A stretch of 64,000 nucleotides of DNA, taken from Nocardia carnea. GTDB taxonomy: Bacteria > Actinomycetota > Actinomycetes > Mycobacteriales > Mycobacteriaceae. The DNA lies in NCBI RefSeq assembly GCF_029868325.1, contig NZ_JARWNW010000251.1, positions 18,524 through 82,523 on the forward strand, in the 5' to 3' direction. This document shows positions 1 to 7,949 of this stretch, one piece after another (position 1 is the first letter of the stretch; each line of letters opens with the position of its first letter). The translations under genes and the position numbers were made by a program. The notes beneath the pieces are model-generated. The model did not search any database. It was not told the origin of the DNA and worked only from the letters and a program-made list of their open reading frames with translations.

Positions 1-1993
1 CGAGCAGGTCACCGGCCGAGGAATCCTCGCCGAACAGCGTTTCCGCCGAACCGTACGGCGAATTCTCGTCGTACAGCGACGACAGCGGCGTGTTCTTCAA
101 CTCTTCCGGCATTTCCTCCAGCGGTATACCGGTGAGTTCGGACAGGGCATCGGCCAGACTCGGGTCGCCCGAACCGTCCGACGCCGTGATCTTACGATTC
201 TTCAGCGATTCCGGCAGCTGGGATTCCGGGAGGCCGGTGAGTTTGCTGAGAATATCGGCGGCCGTGGGGTTCTTCGGCATCTTGCCACCCCCGAACGCGC
301 CGAAACCACCGCCGGAGGAACCGTGCTCACTACCGCCCCCGGAAGAACCGGAGCCGCCCAAGCCGCCACCGGAGGACCCGTAACCACTCCGGCCGGGACC
401 GAGGCTACTGCTGTTACCGCCGAGACCTGCCCCCGAAGAACCGCCCATGAATTCCTCGGCGGAGGGCATTTCGGGTATCGAGGGAATCTGCGATCCCGTT
501 CCCCCGCCGCCCTGCGAACCACCTCCGCCGGATTTCCCGGAGGACCCGGTCGGGCTCGACTGCCCCGAAGACAGATTGGGGATCGACGACGGGCTGGAAC
601 CCGACCCACCCGAACCCAACCCAGCACGTGAACCGGACCCACCTGGGCCGGAACCCACACCACCACCGGTCGGACCGCCGGAACCGGAGCTACCGCCCGG
701 CCCGCTACCGGACCCCGCTCCGCCGCCGTAGCCCGAGCCGCTTGCGCCTTGCTCGTTCTGCGCGTCCTCGTAGCCTTGCTCGTAGCCGTCGTCGTACCCG
801 TCTTGGTAGCCGGAACCGCTACCGCTACCACTACCGGCCCCACTGCCGGAGCCATCGCCACTACCGGAACCACTACCACCACCGGAACCGCTACCACTGT
901 CGGAGCCGTCGCCGCTACCGGAACCGGAACCATCGCCACTGCCGGAGCCGTCACCACTACCGGAACCACTACCACCACCGGAACCGTCGCCACTACCGGA
1001 ACCATCGCCCTTGCCGCTGCCTGCATCCTTCGTGACCGGACCGTCCAGCAGCGGCATACTCTCCGCCGTGTTCTTCATACCCGTGAGATACGTCTTCTCG
1101 AGGGCGGTGCGGAAATTGTCGGTGAGGTTGTCGCAGCCGTACTCCGTATCCGTATCCGCAGGCATGACTTTCTTGGTCTCGTGCAACCAATGCGCCGTGT
1201 AATCGAGCAGTTTGCTCACCTGGACGATCGAGGTGAACAAAGGTTCCATATTCTCCTGGTAGGCGGTGACGGCATCGGCCGCACCCTCCGCACCCGAGCC
1301 CGTCCAGGACCGGTTCAAGGCCGCGATACCGTCCACGAATGTGGACAGCTTGGTATCGAGGTCGGTACCGAAAGACATCCAGGTGGCCGCATTGTCCATC
1401 ACCGGTTGCGCCTGGATGGCCTGGCCCAGGTCGTACATCTCCTGGAGCGTCACCGAATCCTTGGCCTCCACGGTCACCACGGATCCCGGATCCTTGTCCG
1501 GGAAATCCTTGATCGTCGAGGGGAATTCGGTGGTGGATACGCTCTCGAAACCCTGATTATCGGCCTTGGCCTCACCGAGGTCGGTGCCGTCGGTGCTCGG
1601 CTTGTACGACTGCGGGTTACCCGGGAACTTCACCTCACCGAGGCCTTTGAAGGCATCCGCGGAATCCGTTTCGGCATTGTCGTAGGCTTTGCCGGCGGCG
1701 ATGAACAGATCACCCAATTCGCGCACGATCTTGGCGTGTTCGTTGAGGACGGTGCTGAGCCGGGTGGCTTTCTTACTGAAGACCTCGGCGAGTTCCCGGC
1801 CGGAATTGAGCGTGCCGAACGGCGCGAGATCGTTCAGGCCGACCTGCGCAACCGCATCCGCCATACCCAGCAGGTCATCGTGCAGATCAGCGGCGGCCTG
1901 GGCACTTTTCAGCGCGTCGGCCGGCACGAACTCCAGCTTGCCGCCGGTCACCTGCCCCGTCAGCCCTGTGATGAGTCCCGGATCGAGAGGCAT
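1..1993 (-). CDS. ESX-type WXG100/PPE-like substrate with Gly-Ser-Asp repeats (3' end outside window)
   Basis: The frame opens at ATG 1993 (MPLDPGLITGLTGQ) and stays open to base 1, giving about 664 residues without a stop. Residues 1 to about 310 are mostly helical and polar, like secreted type VII substrates, with no signal peptide. From about residue 315 the chain is a low-complexity GSGSGDGS-type tract, followed by YQDGYDDGYEQGYED and a Gly/Ser/Pro-rich stretch. Near the visible end two copies of a 20-residue motif occur: a LTGLP...PESLKN copy and a LTGIP...PEELKN copy. It is last in the visible minus-strand run with a YbaB-like gene, a WXG100-like gene and a CpnT-like gene, so ESX export is inferred from context. 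The C-terminus, which could carry an effector domain, is not visible. Confidence 0.75.
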   Translation of the reverse strand, partial: MPLDPGLITGLTGQVTGGKLEFVPADALKSAQAAADLHDDLLGMADAVAQVGLNDLAPFGTLNSGRELAEVFSKKATRLSTVLNEHAKIVRELGDLFIAAGKAYDNAETDSADAFKGLGEVKFPGNPQSYKPSTDGTDLGEAKADNQGFESVSTTEFPSTIKDFPDKDPGSVVTVEAKDSVTLQEMYDLGQAIQAQPVMDNAATWMSFGTDLDTKLSTFVDGIAALNRSWTGSGAEGAADAVTAYQENMEPLFTSIVQVSKLLDYTAHWLHETKKVMPADTDTEYGCDNLTDNFRTALEKTYLTGMKNTAESMPLLDGPVTKDAGSGKGDGSGSGDGSGGGSGSGSGDGSGSGDGSGSGSGDGSDSGSGSGGGSGSGSGDGSGSGAGSGSGSGSGYQDGYDDGYEQGYEDAQNEQGASGSGYGGGAGSGSGPGGSSGSGGPTGGGVGSGPGGSGSRAGLGSGGSGSSPSSIPNLSSGQSSPTGSSGKSGGGGSQGGGGTGSQIPSIPEMPSAEEFMGGSSGAGLGGNSSSLGPGRSGYGSSGGGLGGSGSSGGGSEHGSSGGGFGAFGGGKMPKNPTAADILSKLTGLPESQLPESLKNRKITASDGSGDPSLADALSELTGIPLEEMPEELKNTPLSSLYDENSPYGSAETLFGEDSSAGDLL
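830..1017. repeat. Coding tandem repeat for GSGD/GSGS units
   Basis: Short imperfect repeats of 'accggaaccactaccacc' and 'ggaaccgtcgccactacc' type run through this stretch. On the minus strand they encode alternating GSGSGD and GSGG blocks. The repeats keep the reading frame, so the array can change length without breaking the gene. Confidence 0.7.
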
Positions 1994-2079
1994 AAGAGTC
2001 ACCTTTGTCTATCGGAAATACTGCCTCGCCCGCGCCATCGGACCGCGCGGCAGCCCGGGCTCGCCGCCGCGCGTGGTTG

Positions 2080-2559
2080 TCAATCCCGGTCCGCGACCAC
2101 CGAGTGAGGGCCCGCGTCGTCCGGTTCGTCCGGCTTGTTGCCGGGCCAGTCCGGCGAGTCCGGCGACATTGTGGGCGTCGGCGGCGGCTGCGGGATCAGG
2201 CCGCCGAGATCCGGTGCCCCTTCGATCATCTCGGACAACTTCGGCATCGAGTTCCGGTGCGTCAGCAGCGGGTCCATCAGCTCCCGGGCCTTCTGCTGCA
2301 CCTGGGCCGCCGCGTCCTGAACTGCCTTGGTGACGGCCGCCGCGATCTCGTCCATGGTCAGGTCGAGAACATCGTCGGCGAACTTGGTATCGATGAGGAC
2401 ACCGTCGGCATTCACCGTCACCTCGATCCGCTTGTCCTCGGCGAGAACTGTCGCGGTGAGCAACGAACGCTTCTTCTGAACTTCGGCGATACCGCGCATC
2501 TGATGACTCAGGCCGGACAGCATCGTCGCCATATCCTCTTGCAGACGTTCGTTCACCAC
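2080..2559 (-). CDS. YbaB/EbfC-family protein of an ESX locus
   Basis: 159 residues. The core from about residue 5 to 110 has the YbaB/EbfC pattern: an N-terminal helix (LQEDMATMLSGLSHQM), then a strand pair around EVTVNADGVLIDTKF, then a long C-terminal helix ending in ARELMDPL. The last 50 residues are Pro- and Asp-rich and disordered. YbaB-fold proteins are known as nucleoid-associated DNA binders; copies inside actinobacterial type VII loci are common and of unclear role. The start at 2559 is preceded by a 135-base gap that carries an element shared with the CpnT-like gene. The start of the downstream substrate gene lies 86 bases past its stop, so co-transcription is likely. Confidence 0.8.
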   Translation of the reverse strand: MVNERLQEDMATMLSGLSHQMRGIAEVQKKRSLLTATVLAEDKRIEVTVNADGVLIDTKFADDVLDLTMDEIAAAVTKAVQDAAAQVQQKARELMDPLLTHRNSMPKLSEMIEGAPDLGGLIPQPPPTPTMSPDSPDWPGNKPDEPDDAGPHSVVADRD

Positions 2560-2638
2560 CGCGCTACCTCAGTCCCTTCCGGTCCGGGAGGCGGCGCTCC
2601 ACACCGAAGCGCACCCTTGCGGATTACAGCGCACGACA

Positions 2639-2669
2639 TTGAATTCTCGGTGGCGTGCATGCGAATTCG
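2639..2669 (-). promoter_or_regulatory. GAATTC-containing element, copy 1
   Basis: These 31 bases match 6670-6700 at 27 positions. Both copies have two GAATTC hexamers 15 bases apart and lie at nearly the same distance upstream of an ESX gene: 80 bases from the YbaB start here, 72 bases from the CpnT-like start at the other. A shared promoter or operator is inferred. Confidence 0.5.
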
Positions 2670-2694
2670 GCGCGATACCAAGGCTTCGAGGTGA

Positions 2695-3015
2695 TCAGAA
2701 CCGGCTGTCCATCTCGTTCAGCTGATCGACCGCATCGCGCTGCCCGGTGGCGAACGCGCCGAACGTGCCGCCGATCCCGTCGACACCGTCCAACAGATTC
2801 GGTTTCGAGGTGCCGTACCCATCGTTGTTCTTACCGTTGATGAACTTTTCGCCCATCGAATCGTTACCCCACGGCTGCTTCGTCGAGTCGTTCTCGATCC
2901 CGTCCAGCCGGTCACGGAGTCGTTTCCCGACGGCCAGCACCGAATCCGACAACTCCTGGGTCAGATCCGCCGCATGTCCCAACGCCCGCCGATCCACCTC
3001 TACGCGATCCGCCAT
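2695..3015 (-). CDS. WXG100-like ESX secretion target
   Basis: 106 residues beginning MADRVEVDRRALGHAADL. It has a predicted helix at 8-38, a turn containing PWGNDSMGEKF at about 48-58 in place of a canonical WXG, and a second helix at about 80-102. This helix-turn-helix hairpin is the EspC/WXG100-like architecture of small type VII substrates. It starts 31 bases downstream of the CpnT-like gene and is followed, after a gap with a putative promoter, by the YbaB-like gene. A likely role is co-secretion with, or chaperoning of, the adjacent large protein; this is inferred from family and position. Confidence 0.65.
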   Translation of the reverse strand: MADRVEVDRRALGHAADLTQELSDSVLAVGKRLRDRLDGIENDSTKQPWGNDSMGEKFINGKNNDGYGTSKPNLLDGVDGIGGTFGAFATGQRDAVDQLNEMDSRF

Positions 3016-3046
3016 GATCTCCTCCTCACCGCCGGCTCACGCCGGT

Positions 3047-6000
3047 TCATTTCAAGGTGAACGGCACATCGACCGAGGAGCTCCCCCGGCCCGCGCCGCC
3101 GAACATTTCTCCGGGTGCCACCACCGTGCCGTCCGGCACCACCGCGCCGGACGGAATCACCGCGCCCTCACCTACCACCACGTCGTTGCCGACCTGGGCA
3201 CCCGGATGAACCACCACCCCCCGCGCCAGGACGGTGCCGGCGCCGATGACGGCGTCGCTCTCCACCGACACACCCGACTGGACGACGGCGCCTCGACCGA
3301 TCCGCACACCGTCGCCGACGACCGCACCGGCATCCACCTGTGCGCCCGGCTCGATCGTCGCCCCGGGGTCGACCTTCGCCTCGGGATGTATCACCGGCGG
3401 CTCCGGCGGATCGTCGGGCGGTTGCTCGCCCGGATCGGTTCCCGCCGGTACCGCGTTCTCGGGTAGCCAGCCCTCACCCGCGGAATCCGGTGCCCGGAAC
3501 TCGGGGATCGGGTAGGGCACCTTCATCGGCCAGCGCTGCGGTCGCGGTTTACCGCGCACATCCTTGCCCTCGCCGATGAAATGCGGGTCCCGGTTCTCGT
3601 CGAACCAAGCCCGGGCAGCCTGATAGTGCTCCACCGAATTTCGTTCCAATCCCAGGACCTGCCACATCTCCGGCGGCCGGGTCCGGTCGCCGTCGCCCAG
3701 CCCGGCGGGCACCCTGTTCCACTGTTGCTGGAGCGTGTGATCGATCTGCTGCTGCAGATCGTCCATCGCAGCCTGCCGCTGCTCCCGCTGCTCCGGCGTT
3801 TGCTGGTTCTCCTGCTCATGGATCGACCGCAATTCATCCAACTGCCGCCGGCGCTCGCGCTGCTCTCGCAACTCTGCTTCGTGCTGCTGTAGCCGTGCCA
3901 CCTGCTCGCGCAACCACCTCTGATGCGCGATCTGCTCCGCCCGATCCGGTCGAAGCAATCGCCCCGAAGGCGGACGGTCCGGATCCGGCCCCGGCGGCGG
4001 AGGCGTACCCGGCGGGGGTGGCGTACCCGGCGGCGGGGTTCCAGGAGGCGACGGCGTACCCGGAGGTGAGTGCGGCGGAGGCGGCGGCGGTGAGTGCGGC
4101 GGAGGCGGCGGCGTGTCCTCACGACGCACCACCGACGGATCCGGCGGCAACGGCGCATCCTCACCACGCACCACCGACGGATCCGGCGGCAACGGCGCAT
4201 CCTCATCCGCACGCAGCGACGGCGACCCTGCCCTCGAGAGGTCCGGGGACCCCGCACGCGACGGCGGCAGCCCCAGCCTCGACGGGTCGGGCGAACCCGC
4301 AGACGAAGGCGGCAACCCCACACGCGACGGATCCGGCGGCGGGGTTCCCGGCGGCGGTGGCGTACCCGGCGGCGGCGTATCCCCTCGCGACGACAACGGC
4401 GGCCCGCCGGTCGATGACGAATCACCCTGCGGCGCCGGCGTGCCGGAACTGCCCAACGGCGATACGTTCCTGTCCAGCGGGCGGTCGAAGATACTGTCGC
4501 CATCCGGCAACGGGGACACCGAGCGCACCGCCGCCCGGTCCGGCGGCGAGGGCGCGCCCTCATCTGCACGCGGCGGCAGTGCCCCTGTCACCGAGGGATC
4601 CGACGATCCGGCACGCGACGGCGGCACCCCCGCGGCCGACGGCGGCGCACCCGCACGCGACGGATCCGCTGGCCCTGTCGTCGAGAAGTCCGGCGACCCC
4701 GCGCGCGACGGCGGCAACGCAAACCCTTCCAGCAACCGCGACGGCGGCGGTAGCGGGCGCACCGGTATCGGGTGATGTAGAGGCGGCGTATCCCCTCGCG
4801 ACGACAACGGTGGCCCGCCGGTCGGCGACGAATCGCCCCGCGACGGTGATGGGGGCCCACCGGTCACCCCGGAATCACCCCGTGGCGCCGGCGTGCCCGG
4901 ACCGCTCAACGGCGATACGTTCCCGTCCAGCGGGCGGTTGAAGATACTGTCGTCATCAGCCAACGGGGACACCGAACGCATCCCGTCCACTCCCGGAGCC
5001 GGCGACCCGGCGAGCGGAGTGGCGTCGTACAAATCTGCGGACGTATCGGACCCCCAGTCGTGGATTCCCCTGGTCTCGAAGCCGCCCGGCCCGGGGTCTC
5101 GTGGGCCGCCGAACGACGTGCCTCCTTCGGCTCCCCACGCCGATGTCTCCCCGGTCGTCGAGAACCAGTGACTGTGCGGCAAAGGCGAGAACTCCGGTGC
5201 CGAATGCGACCGTCCTGGACCACCGGTCTCACCGAAAGCCCCTTCTGCACCATGACCACCGAATCCGGCACTGCCACCCGGCGCAAAACCACCCCCACCG
5301 AACTCACCACCACCACCCGGAGTAATTCCCGAAGCCGCGATGACTCCGCGTCCATCCGCCTCGCTTCCTTCGCGGCTCCCCTCGCGGCTCACCTCCGGGC
5401 TCCCTCCCCGGCTCACCTCCGGGCTCCCTCCCCGGGTCCCCTCGTGTCCACCGTCCCGGTCCCCTCCCCCGCCGTCCCCGGTACCGGCATTGCCGGCGAA
5501 TAACCCCGGCCCCTCATATTTCGACAAGAACCACGCATTTCCGCGCAACCAGGAGTCTTTCCGGAAGGCCGACCTGTTGGTGAAGCCGTCGGTCGTTTGT
5601 GGCACATAGCTGTTGAAAGCCGAGGCACCGCGGGCCCCGCCCACCAGCGCGCCCTGGGCGAAGTTCCCGACCCAGCCCGGCCCGTTGGTGAACGCCGAGA
5701 AATCGCCGCCGGCGGCCAGGGCCGTGGCCAAGTTGCCGAATACCGCCCCGAATCCGTCGGACATGGCGCCGATGAACATTCCGTTCGCCGTCCGGCCGGC
5801 AACATTGTTCAGGTATTTTCCCGCCACCTTCTCGATACCTTCGCCCAGGTACCGGCCGAACTCCCGGGCCGGGATGGCTCCGGCGGCGCCACCGAGAGCG
5901 GACAGGCCGAACTCCTGCCCGTTGAACGAGCGTCGTTTACCGTCGGCGATCTGTCCGGCTTGGATACTGCCGTTGATCGCCATCGGGACGACCGCGCCTT

Positions 6001-6598
6001 CCGCGGCCCGGGCACCGTACACACCCCAGCCCTTCGCGGTGGGCCAGCCGGGATTGCCTTTTGCCAGCTCTTTCCAGAAATGGCGCTGTGTGGTCGGCGC
6101 TCCCGCCCGCCGGGCGATGTTCTGGATGGTCTTCTGCACAAAGTCCTGAATGATCTTGAGGTACGACCGGGTGGAGGCGATCGCGGCCGCCTCCACCGCG
6201 GGGGCGGTCGGCGGAAACAGCCAGGCCCAGGCGATTTCGATGGCAAGCCAACAGAGGGTGACGATGATGGTGAGTTTGGTGGCCTGTAACTCGGTGCCCA
6301 TATCGAAGGTCGAACCGTATTGGGCTTCCATCGAGGTGGCCAGTTGCTCCAGCGATTGGTCACCGCTGCGCAGCATGTCGTAGCGGGCACCCATTTCGGT
6401 GCGGGCGTCTCCCTCTTCGTAGGCCTCCATGGTGGCATGTTTGGCGTCGTCGATCTTTACGAGCAGGTCGAGGAGTTCTTTGCTCGCCTCCTGCCAAGCC
6501 GCGGCGACTTCCCAGGCTTTGTCCTCGTCGCCGTCCGGCCACTGTGCACCCGCTATCCAGCCGAGCCACCGGAGCTCGGGAGGGAGGTACAAACTCAT
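3047..6598 (-). CDS. CpnT-like ESX polymorphic protein with coiled coil and C-terminal hexapeptide beta-helix
   Basis: 1183 residues from ATG 6598 (MSLYLPPELRWLGWIAG). Residues 1-330 match the CpnT-like N-terminal domain: the LPxELRWLGW start, a conserved WPDGDED, hydrophobic helices near 110-132, and a Gly-rich region. Residues 335-880 are a Gly/Ser then Pro/Arg/Asp-rich linker with internal duplications. A charged coiled coil follows at about 886-963 (RAEQIAHQRWLREQVARLQ), then a short domain, then at about 1069-1163 a run of [VI]-x-x-G-A-x hexads typical of a left-handed parallel beta-helix. CpnT-family proteins are ESX-exported and usually end in a toxin; a beta-helix end is unusual. The in-frame extension upstream of 6598 is rejected because it runs through a duplicated pseudogene segment. 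The function of the tip is unknown. Confidence 0.8.
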   Translation of the reverse strand: MSLYLPPELRWLGWIAGAQWPDGDEDKAWEVAAAWQEASKELLDLLVKIDDAKHATMEAYEEGDARTEMGARYDMLRSGDQSLEQLATSMEAQYGSTFDMGTELQATKLTIIVTLCWLAIEIAWAWLFPPTAPAVEAAAIASTRSYLKIIQDFVQKTIQNIARRAGAPTTQRHFWKELAKGNPGWPTAKGWGVYGARAAEGAVVPMAINGSIQAGQIADGKRRSFNGQEFGLSALGGAAGAIPAREFGRYLGEGIEKVAGKYLNNVAGRTANGMFIGAMSDGFGAVFGNLATALAAGGDFSAFTNGPGWVGNFAQGALVGGARGASAFNSYVPQTTDGFTNRSAFRKDSWLRGNAWFLSKYEGPGLFAGNAGTGDGGGGDRDGGHEGTRGGSPEVSRGGSPEVSREGSREGSEADGRGVIAASGITPGGGGEFGGGGFAPGGSAGFGGHGAEGAFGETGGPGRSHSAPEFSPLPHSHWFSTTGETSAWGAEGGTSFGGPRDPGPGGFETRGIHDWGSDTSADLYDATPLAGSPAPGVDGMRSVSPLADDDSIFNRPLDGNVSPLSGPGTPAPRGDSGVTGGPPSPSRGDSSPTGGPPLSSRGDTPPLHHPIPVRPLPPPSRLLEGFALPPSRAGSPDFSTTGPADPSRAGAPPSAAGVPPSRAGSSDPSVTGALPPRADEGAPSPPDRAAVRSVSPLPDGDSIFDRPLDRNVSPLGSSGTPAPQGDSSSTGGPPLSSRGDTPPPGTPPPPGTPPPDPSRVGLPPSSAGSPDPSRLGLPPSRAGSPDLSRAGSPSLRADEDAPLPPDPSVVRGEDAPLPPDPSVVRREDTPPPPPHSPPPPPPHSPPGTPSPPGTPPPGTPPPPGTPPPPGPDPDRPPSGRLLRPDRAEQIAHQRWLREQVARLQQHEAELREQRERRRQLDELRSIHEQENQQTPEQREQRQAAMDDLQQQIDHTLQQQWNRVPAGLGDGDRTRPPEMWQVLGLERNSVEHYQAARAWFDENRDPHFIGEGKDVRGKPRPQRWPMKVPYPIPEFRAPDSAGEGWLPENAVPAGTDPGEQPPDDPPEPPVIHPEAKVDPGATIEPGAQVDAGAVVGDGVRIGRGAVVQSGVSVESDAVIGAGTVLARGVVVHPGAQVGNDVVVGEGAVIPSGAVVPDGTVVAPGEMFGGAGRGSSSVDVPFTLK
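4378..4983. repeat. Internal duplication in the CpnT-like linker
   Basis: The segment at about 4378-4531 recurs in modified form at about 4787-4983. On the minus strand both encode VSPL-DxDSIF-RPLDxNVSPL, then GTPAP and TGGPPLSSRGDTPP. The two copies differ by substitutions and by an extra TGGPPSPSRGD unit in the copy nearer the N-terminus. Confidence 0.7.
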
Positions 6599-6669
6599 AG
6601 CAGCGCAGCTCCGACGGCTCGGGATCGCGGACCAGGGTCGGTAGACCGGTTCGATTCTGGCGTGCGCCG

Positions 6670-6700
6670 TTGAATTCTCCATGGCGCGCAGGCGAATTCG
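6670..6700 (-). promoter_or_regulatory. GAATTC-containing element, copy 2
   Basis: Near-identical to 2639-2669 (27 of 31 bases), with two GAATTC hexamers 15 bases apart. It lies 72 bases upstream of the ATG chosen for the CpnT-like gene, which also supports that start over longer versions. Upstream of it the sequence is unrelated remnant DNA. Confidence 0.5.
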
Positions 6701-6723
6701 AACCGATTTCCCGGAGAAGCCGC

Positions 6724-6890
6724 CCGTGCGAGCCCTGGCCGTAATCAAGAAACCGCACGCTGCTGGTGTCGATGATGGTGCTGGTGGGGGTCGCGGCGGT
6801 TTCGTGCCATTCGTAGCGGCAGGGGTGTGGAAATCGCTCAGCAGGGAACGTTGCAGGTCAGGGACGAACGCCGAGTCGTGGCGGGCCGGA
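6724..6890 (-). pseudogene. Duplicated 3' end of a Stealth-type transferase gene
   Basis: About 150 bases here match 10650-10812, including 'tcgtagcggcaggggtgtgg' and 'ggccgtaatcaagaaaccg'. At 10.7 kb this is the C-terminal end of a Stealth-like gene. Here the same sense strand gives DLQRSLLSDF and, in another frame, HPCRYEWHETAA, so it is frameshifted and has no body. It is a truncated copy left by duplication or recombination. Confidence 0.7.
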
Positions 6891-6896
6891 CCCAGC

Positions 6897-7067
6897 GTGC
6901 TGTTCCGCGCCGATTCCGGTGGCGGCACCCACGAATTCCTCGCCTACTGCCACCGCCGCCGAGTCCAGGACGGCCATGTCGATATACGCAACTCAAAGAA
7001 CACGGCAGGCCCCGCGCTGATCTTCACCCAGGATGTGTGGGACGCCTTCACGCTCGAATCCAGGTAG
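6897..7067 (+). pseudogene. DUF397-domain remnant
   Basis: In the frame ending at 7067 the tail reads HVDIRNSKNTAGPALIFTQD then VWDAFTLESR. DUF397 proteins end with the pattern VRDSK-P-GP-L-FT--W-AF, which this follows closely. The normal N-terminal W-KSS-S and CVEV parts are weak or missing, and no start codon with a ribosome site precedes it; the open frame runs back into the duplicated Stealth segment. DUF397 genes usually accompany an XRE/DUF5753 regulator. None is adjacent, though a broken one lies near 31.8 kb. Confidence 0.55.
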
Positions 7068-7249
7068 GTGGTTCCGCCTTCTCTGCCTGAAGTCGCTCAC
7101 TCGGGACGACGCCGCGCCCATTCCTGGTCGTCTTGTGGGCACGGCTCAGCCATAGCGAGCCACCGCCAGTATTGCTCGGTGGAATCAGGCGCCGGTCCGG
7201 CACGTCATACACTTGCGAGCGAAGTATCTGGCAGCTGACGGGAGCAGTA

Positions 7250-7798
7250 GTGGGGCATCGGACGACAGCAGCGGTCGCGTTACCGGTGGGAGCCCTCCTA
7301 ACGCTAACCGGTTGTGATGCCACCGGGGAATCGGTGACACCGGAGACGAGTGCAGATGCGGTGCCGACGAACCAAGTCCTGCGGGATCCGTGCGCCCAGG
7401 TAAGCGACGATATTCTGCGGCAAATGGGCTTAGATCCGGCGATGCGTAACAACACGATTTCGGATGTGGAGGACGACGAGGGGTGGAAGTTGTGCTCCTG
7501 GAAAGACAAACCTGTGCGGGAGAACTATAAGCTCGGCATTTGGGCGACAACGCACGCGATCGAGGATTCGAAGCAGGACAAGAACAACATCAGCTTCACC
7601 GATATTACTATTTCTGATCTGGCGGGTGTGCCGTTCAAGCGGGCAGAAGACACGCACGATGAGGTGTGTGATTTGAGCTTTCGGGCACATGGTGGCGCGA
7701 TCGACATATCGATCTACAAGGCGGTTTCGACGCGGGATGACAGGGATCCCTGCGACATGGCAAATCCGCTGCATAAGTTCTTGTCCCGGTACTCCTAG
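7250..7798 (+). CDS. DUF3558-like secreted lipoprotein
   Basis: 182 residues from GTG 7250, chosen because GGGAG lies five bases upstream and because it yields a lipoprotein signal with a hydrophobic stretch ending LLTLTGC, Cys22 being the lipidation site. After it come a Thr/Ser-rich spacer and the DUF3558 signature DPCAQVSDDILRQMGLDP, then a Cys-containing W-x-L-C-S-W segment and a later C-D-L-S pattern. DUF3558 lipoproteins are common in Nocardia and mycobacteria; their function is not established. It stands between remnant DNA and a surface-sugar gene pair and has no clear operon partner. Confidence 0.75.
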   Translation: MGHRTTAAVALPVGALLTLTGCDATGESVTPETSADAVPTNQVLRDPCAQVSDDILRQMGLDPAMRNNTISDVEDDEGWKLCSWKDKPVRENYKLGIWATTHAIEDSKQDKNNISFTDITISDLAGVPFKRAEDTHDEVCDLSFRAHGGAIDISIYKAVSTRDDRDPCDMANPLHKFLSRYS

Positions 7799-7949
7799 TT
7801 CAGGAGGGGTTTCCGCGAGTTTGGAAGAGAACATATCGCAGTGGGAATACCGGGCTGGCGAGGCGCAAGCCGGTATGTCTACCGCACTGTCCGATCTCTG
7901 ACGCCGCATTGAACGGTAGAGATACACAGCGAGTTGAAGGATTTGTCGG

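Noticed and set aside
749..2107. A 452-codon plus-strand frame
   Set aside because: It is antisense to the repeat-rich ESX substrate and shows the complementary Thr/Gly repeat without other structure.
6599..6928. Longer start for the CpnT-like protein
   Set aside because: The extra 110 codons run through the shared GAATTC element and a duplicated, frameshifted Stealth tail; the family starts at MSLYLPPELRW.
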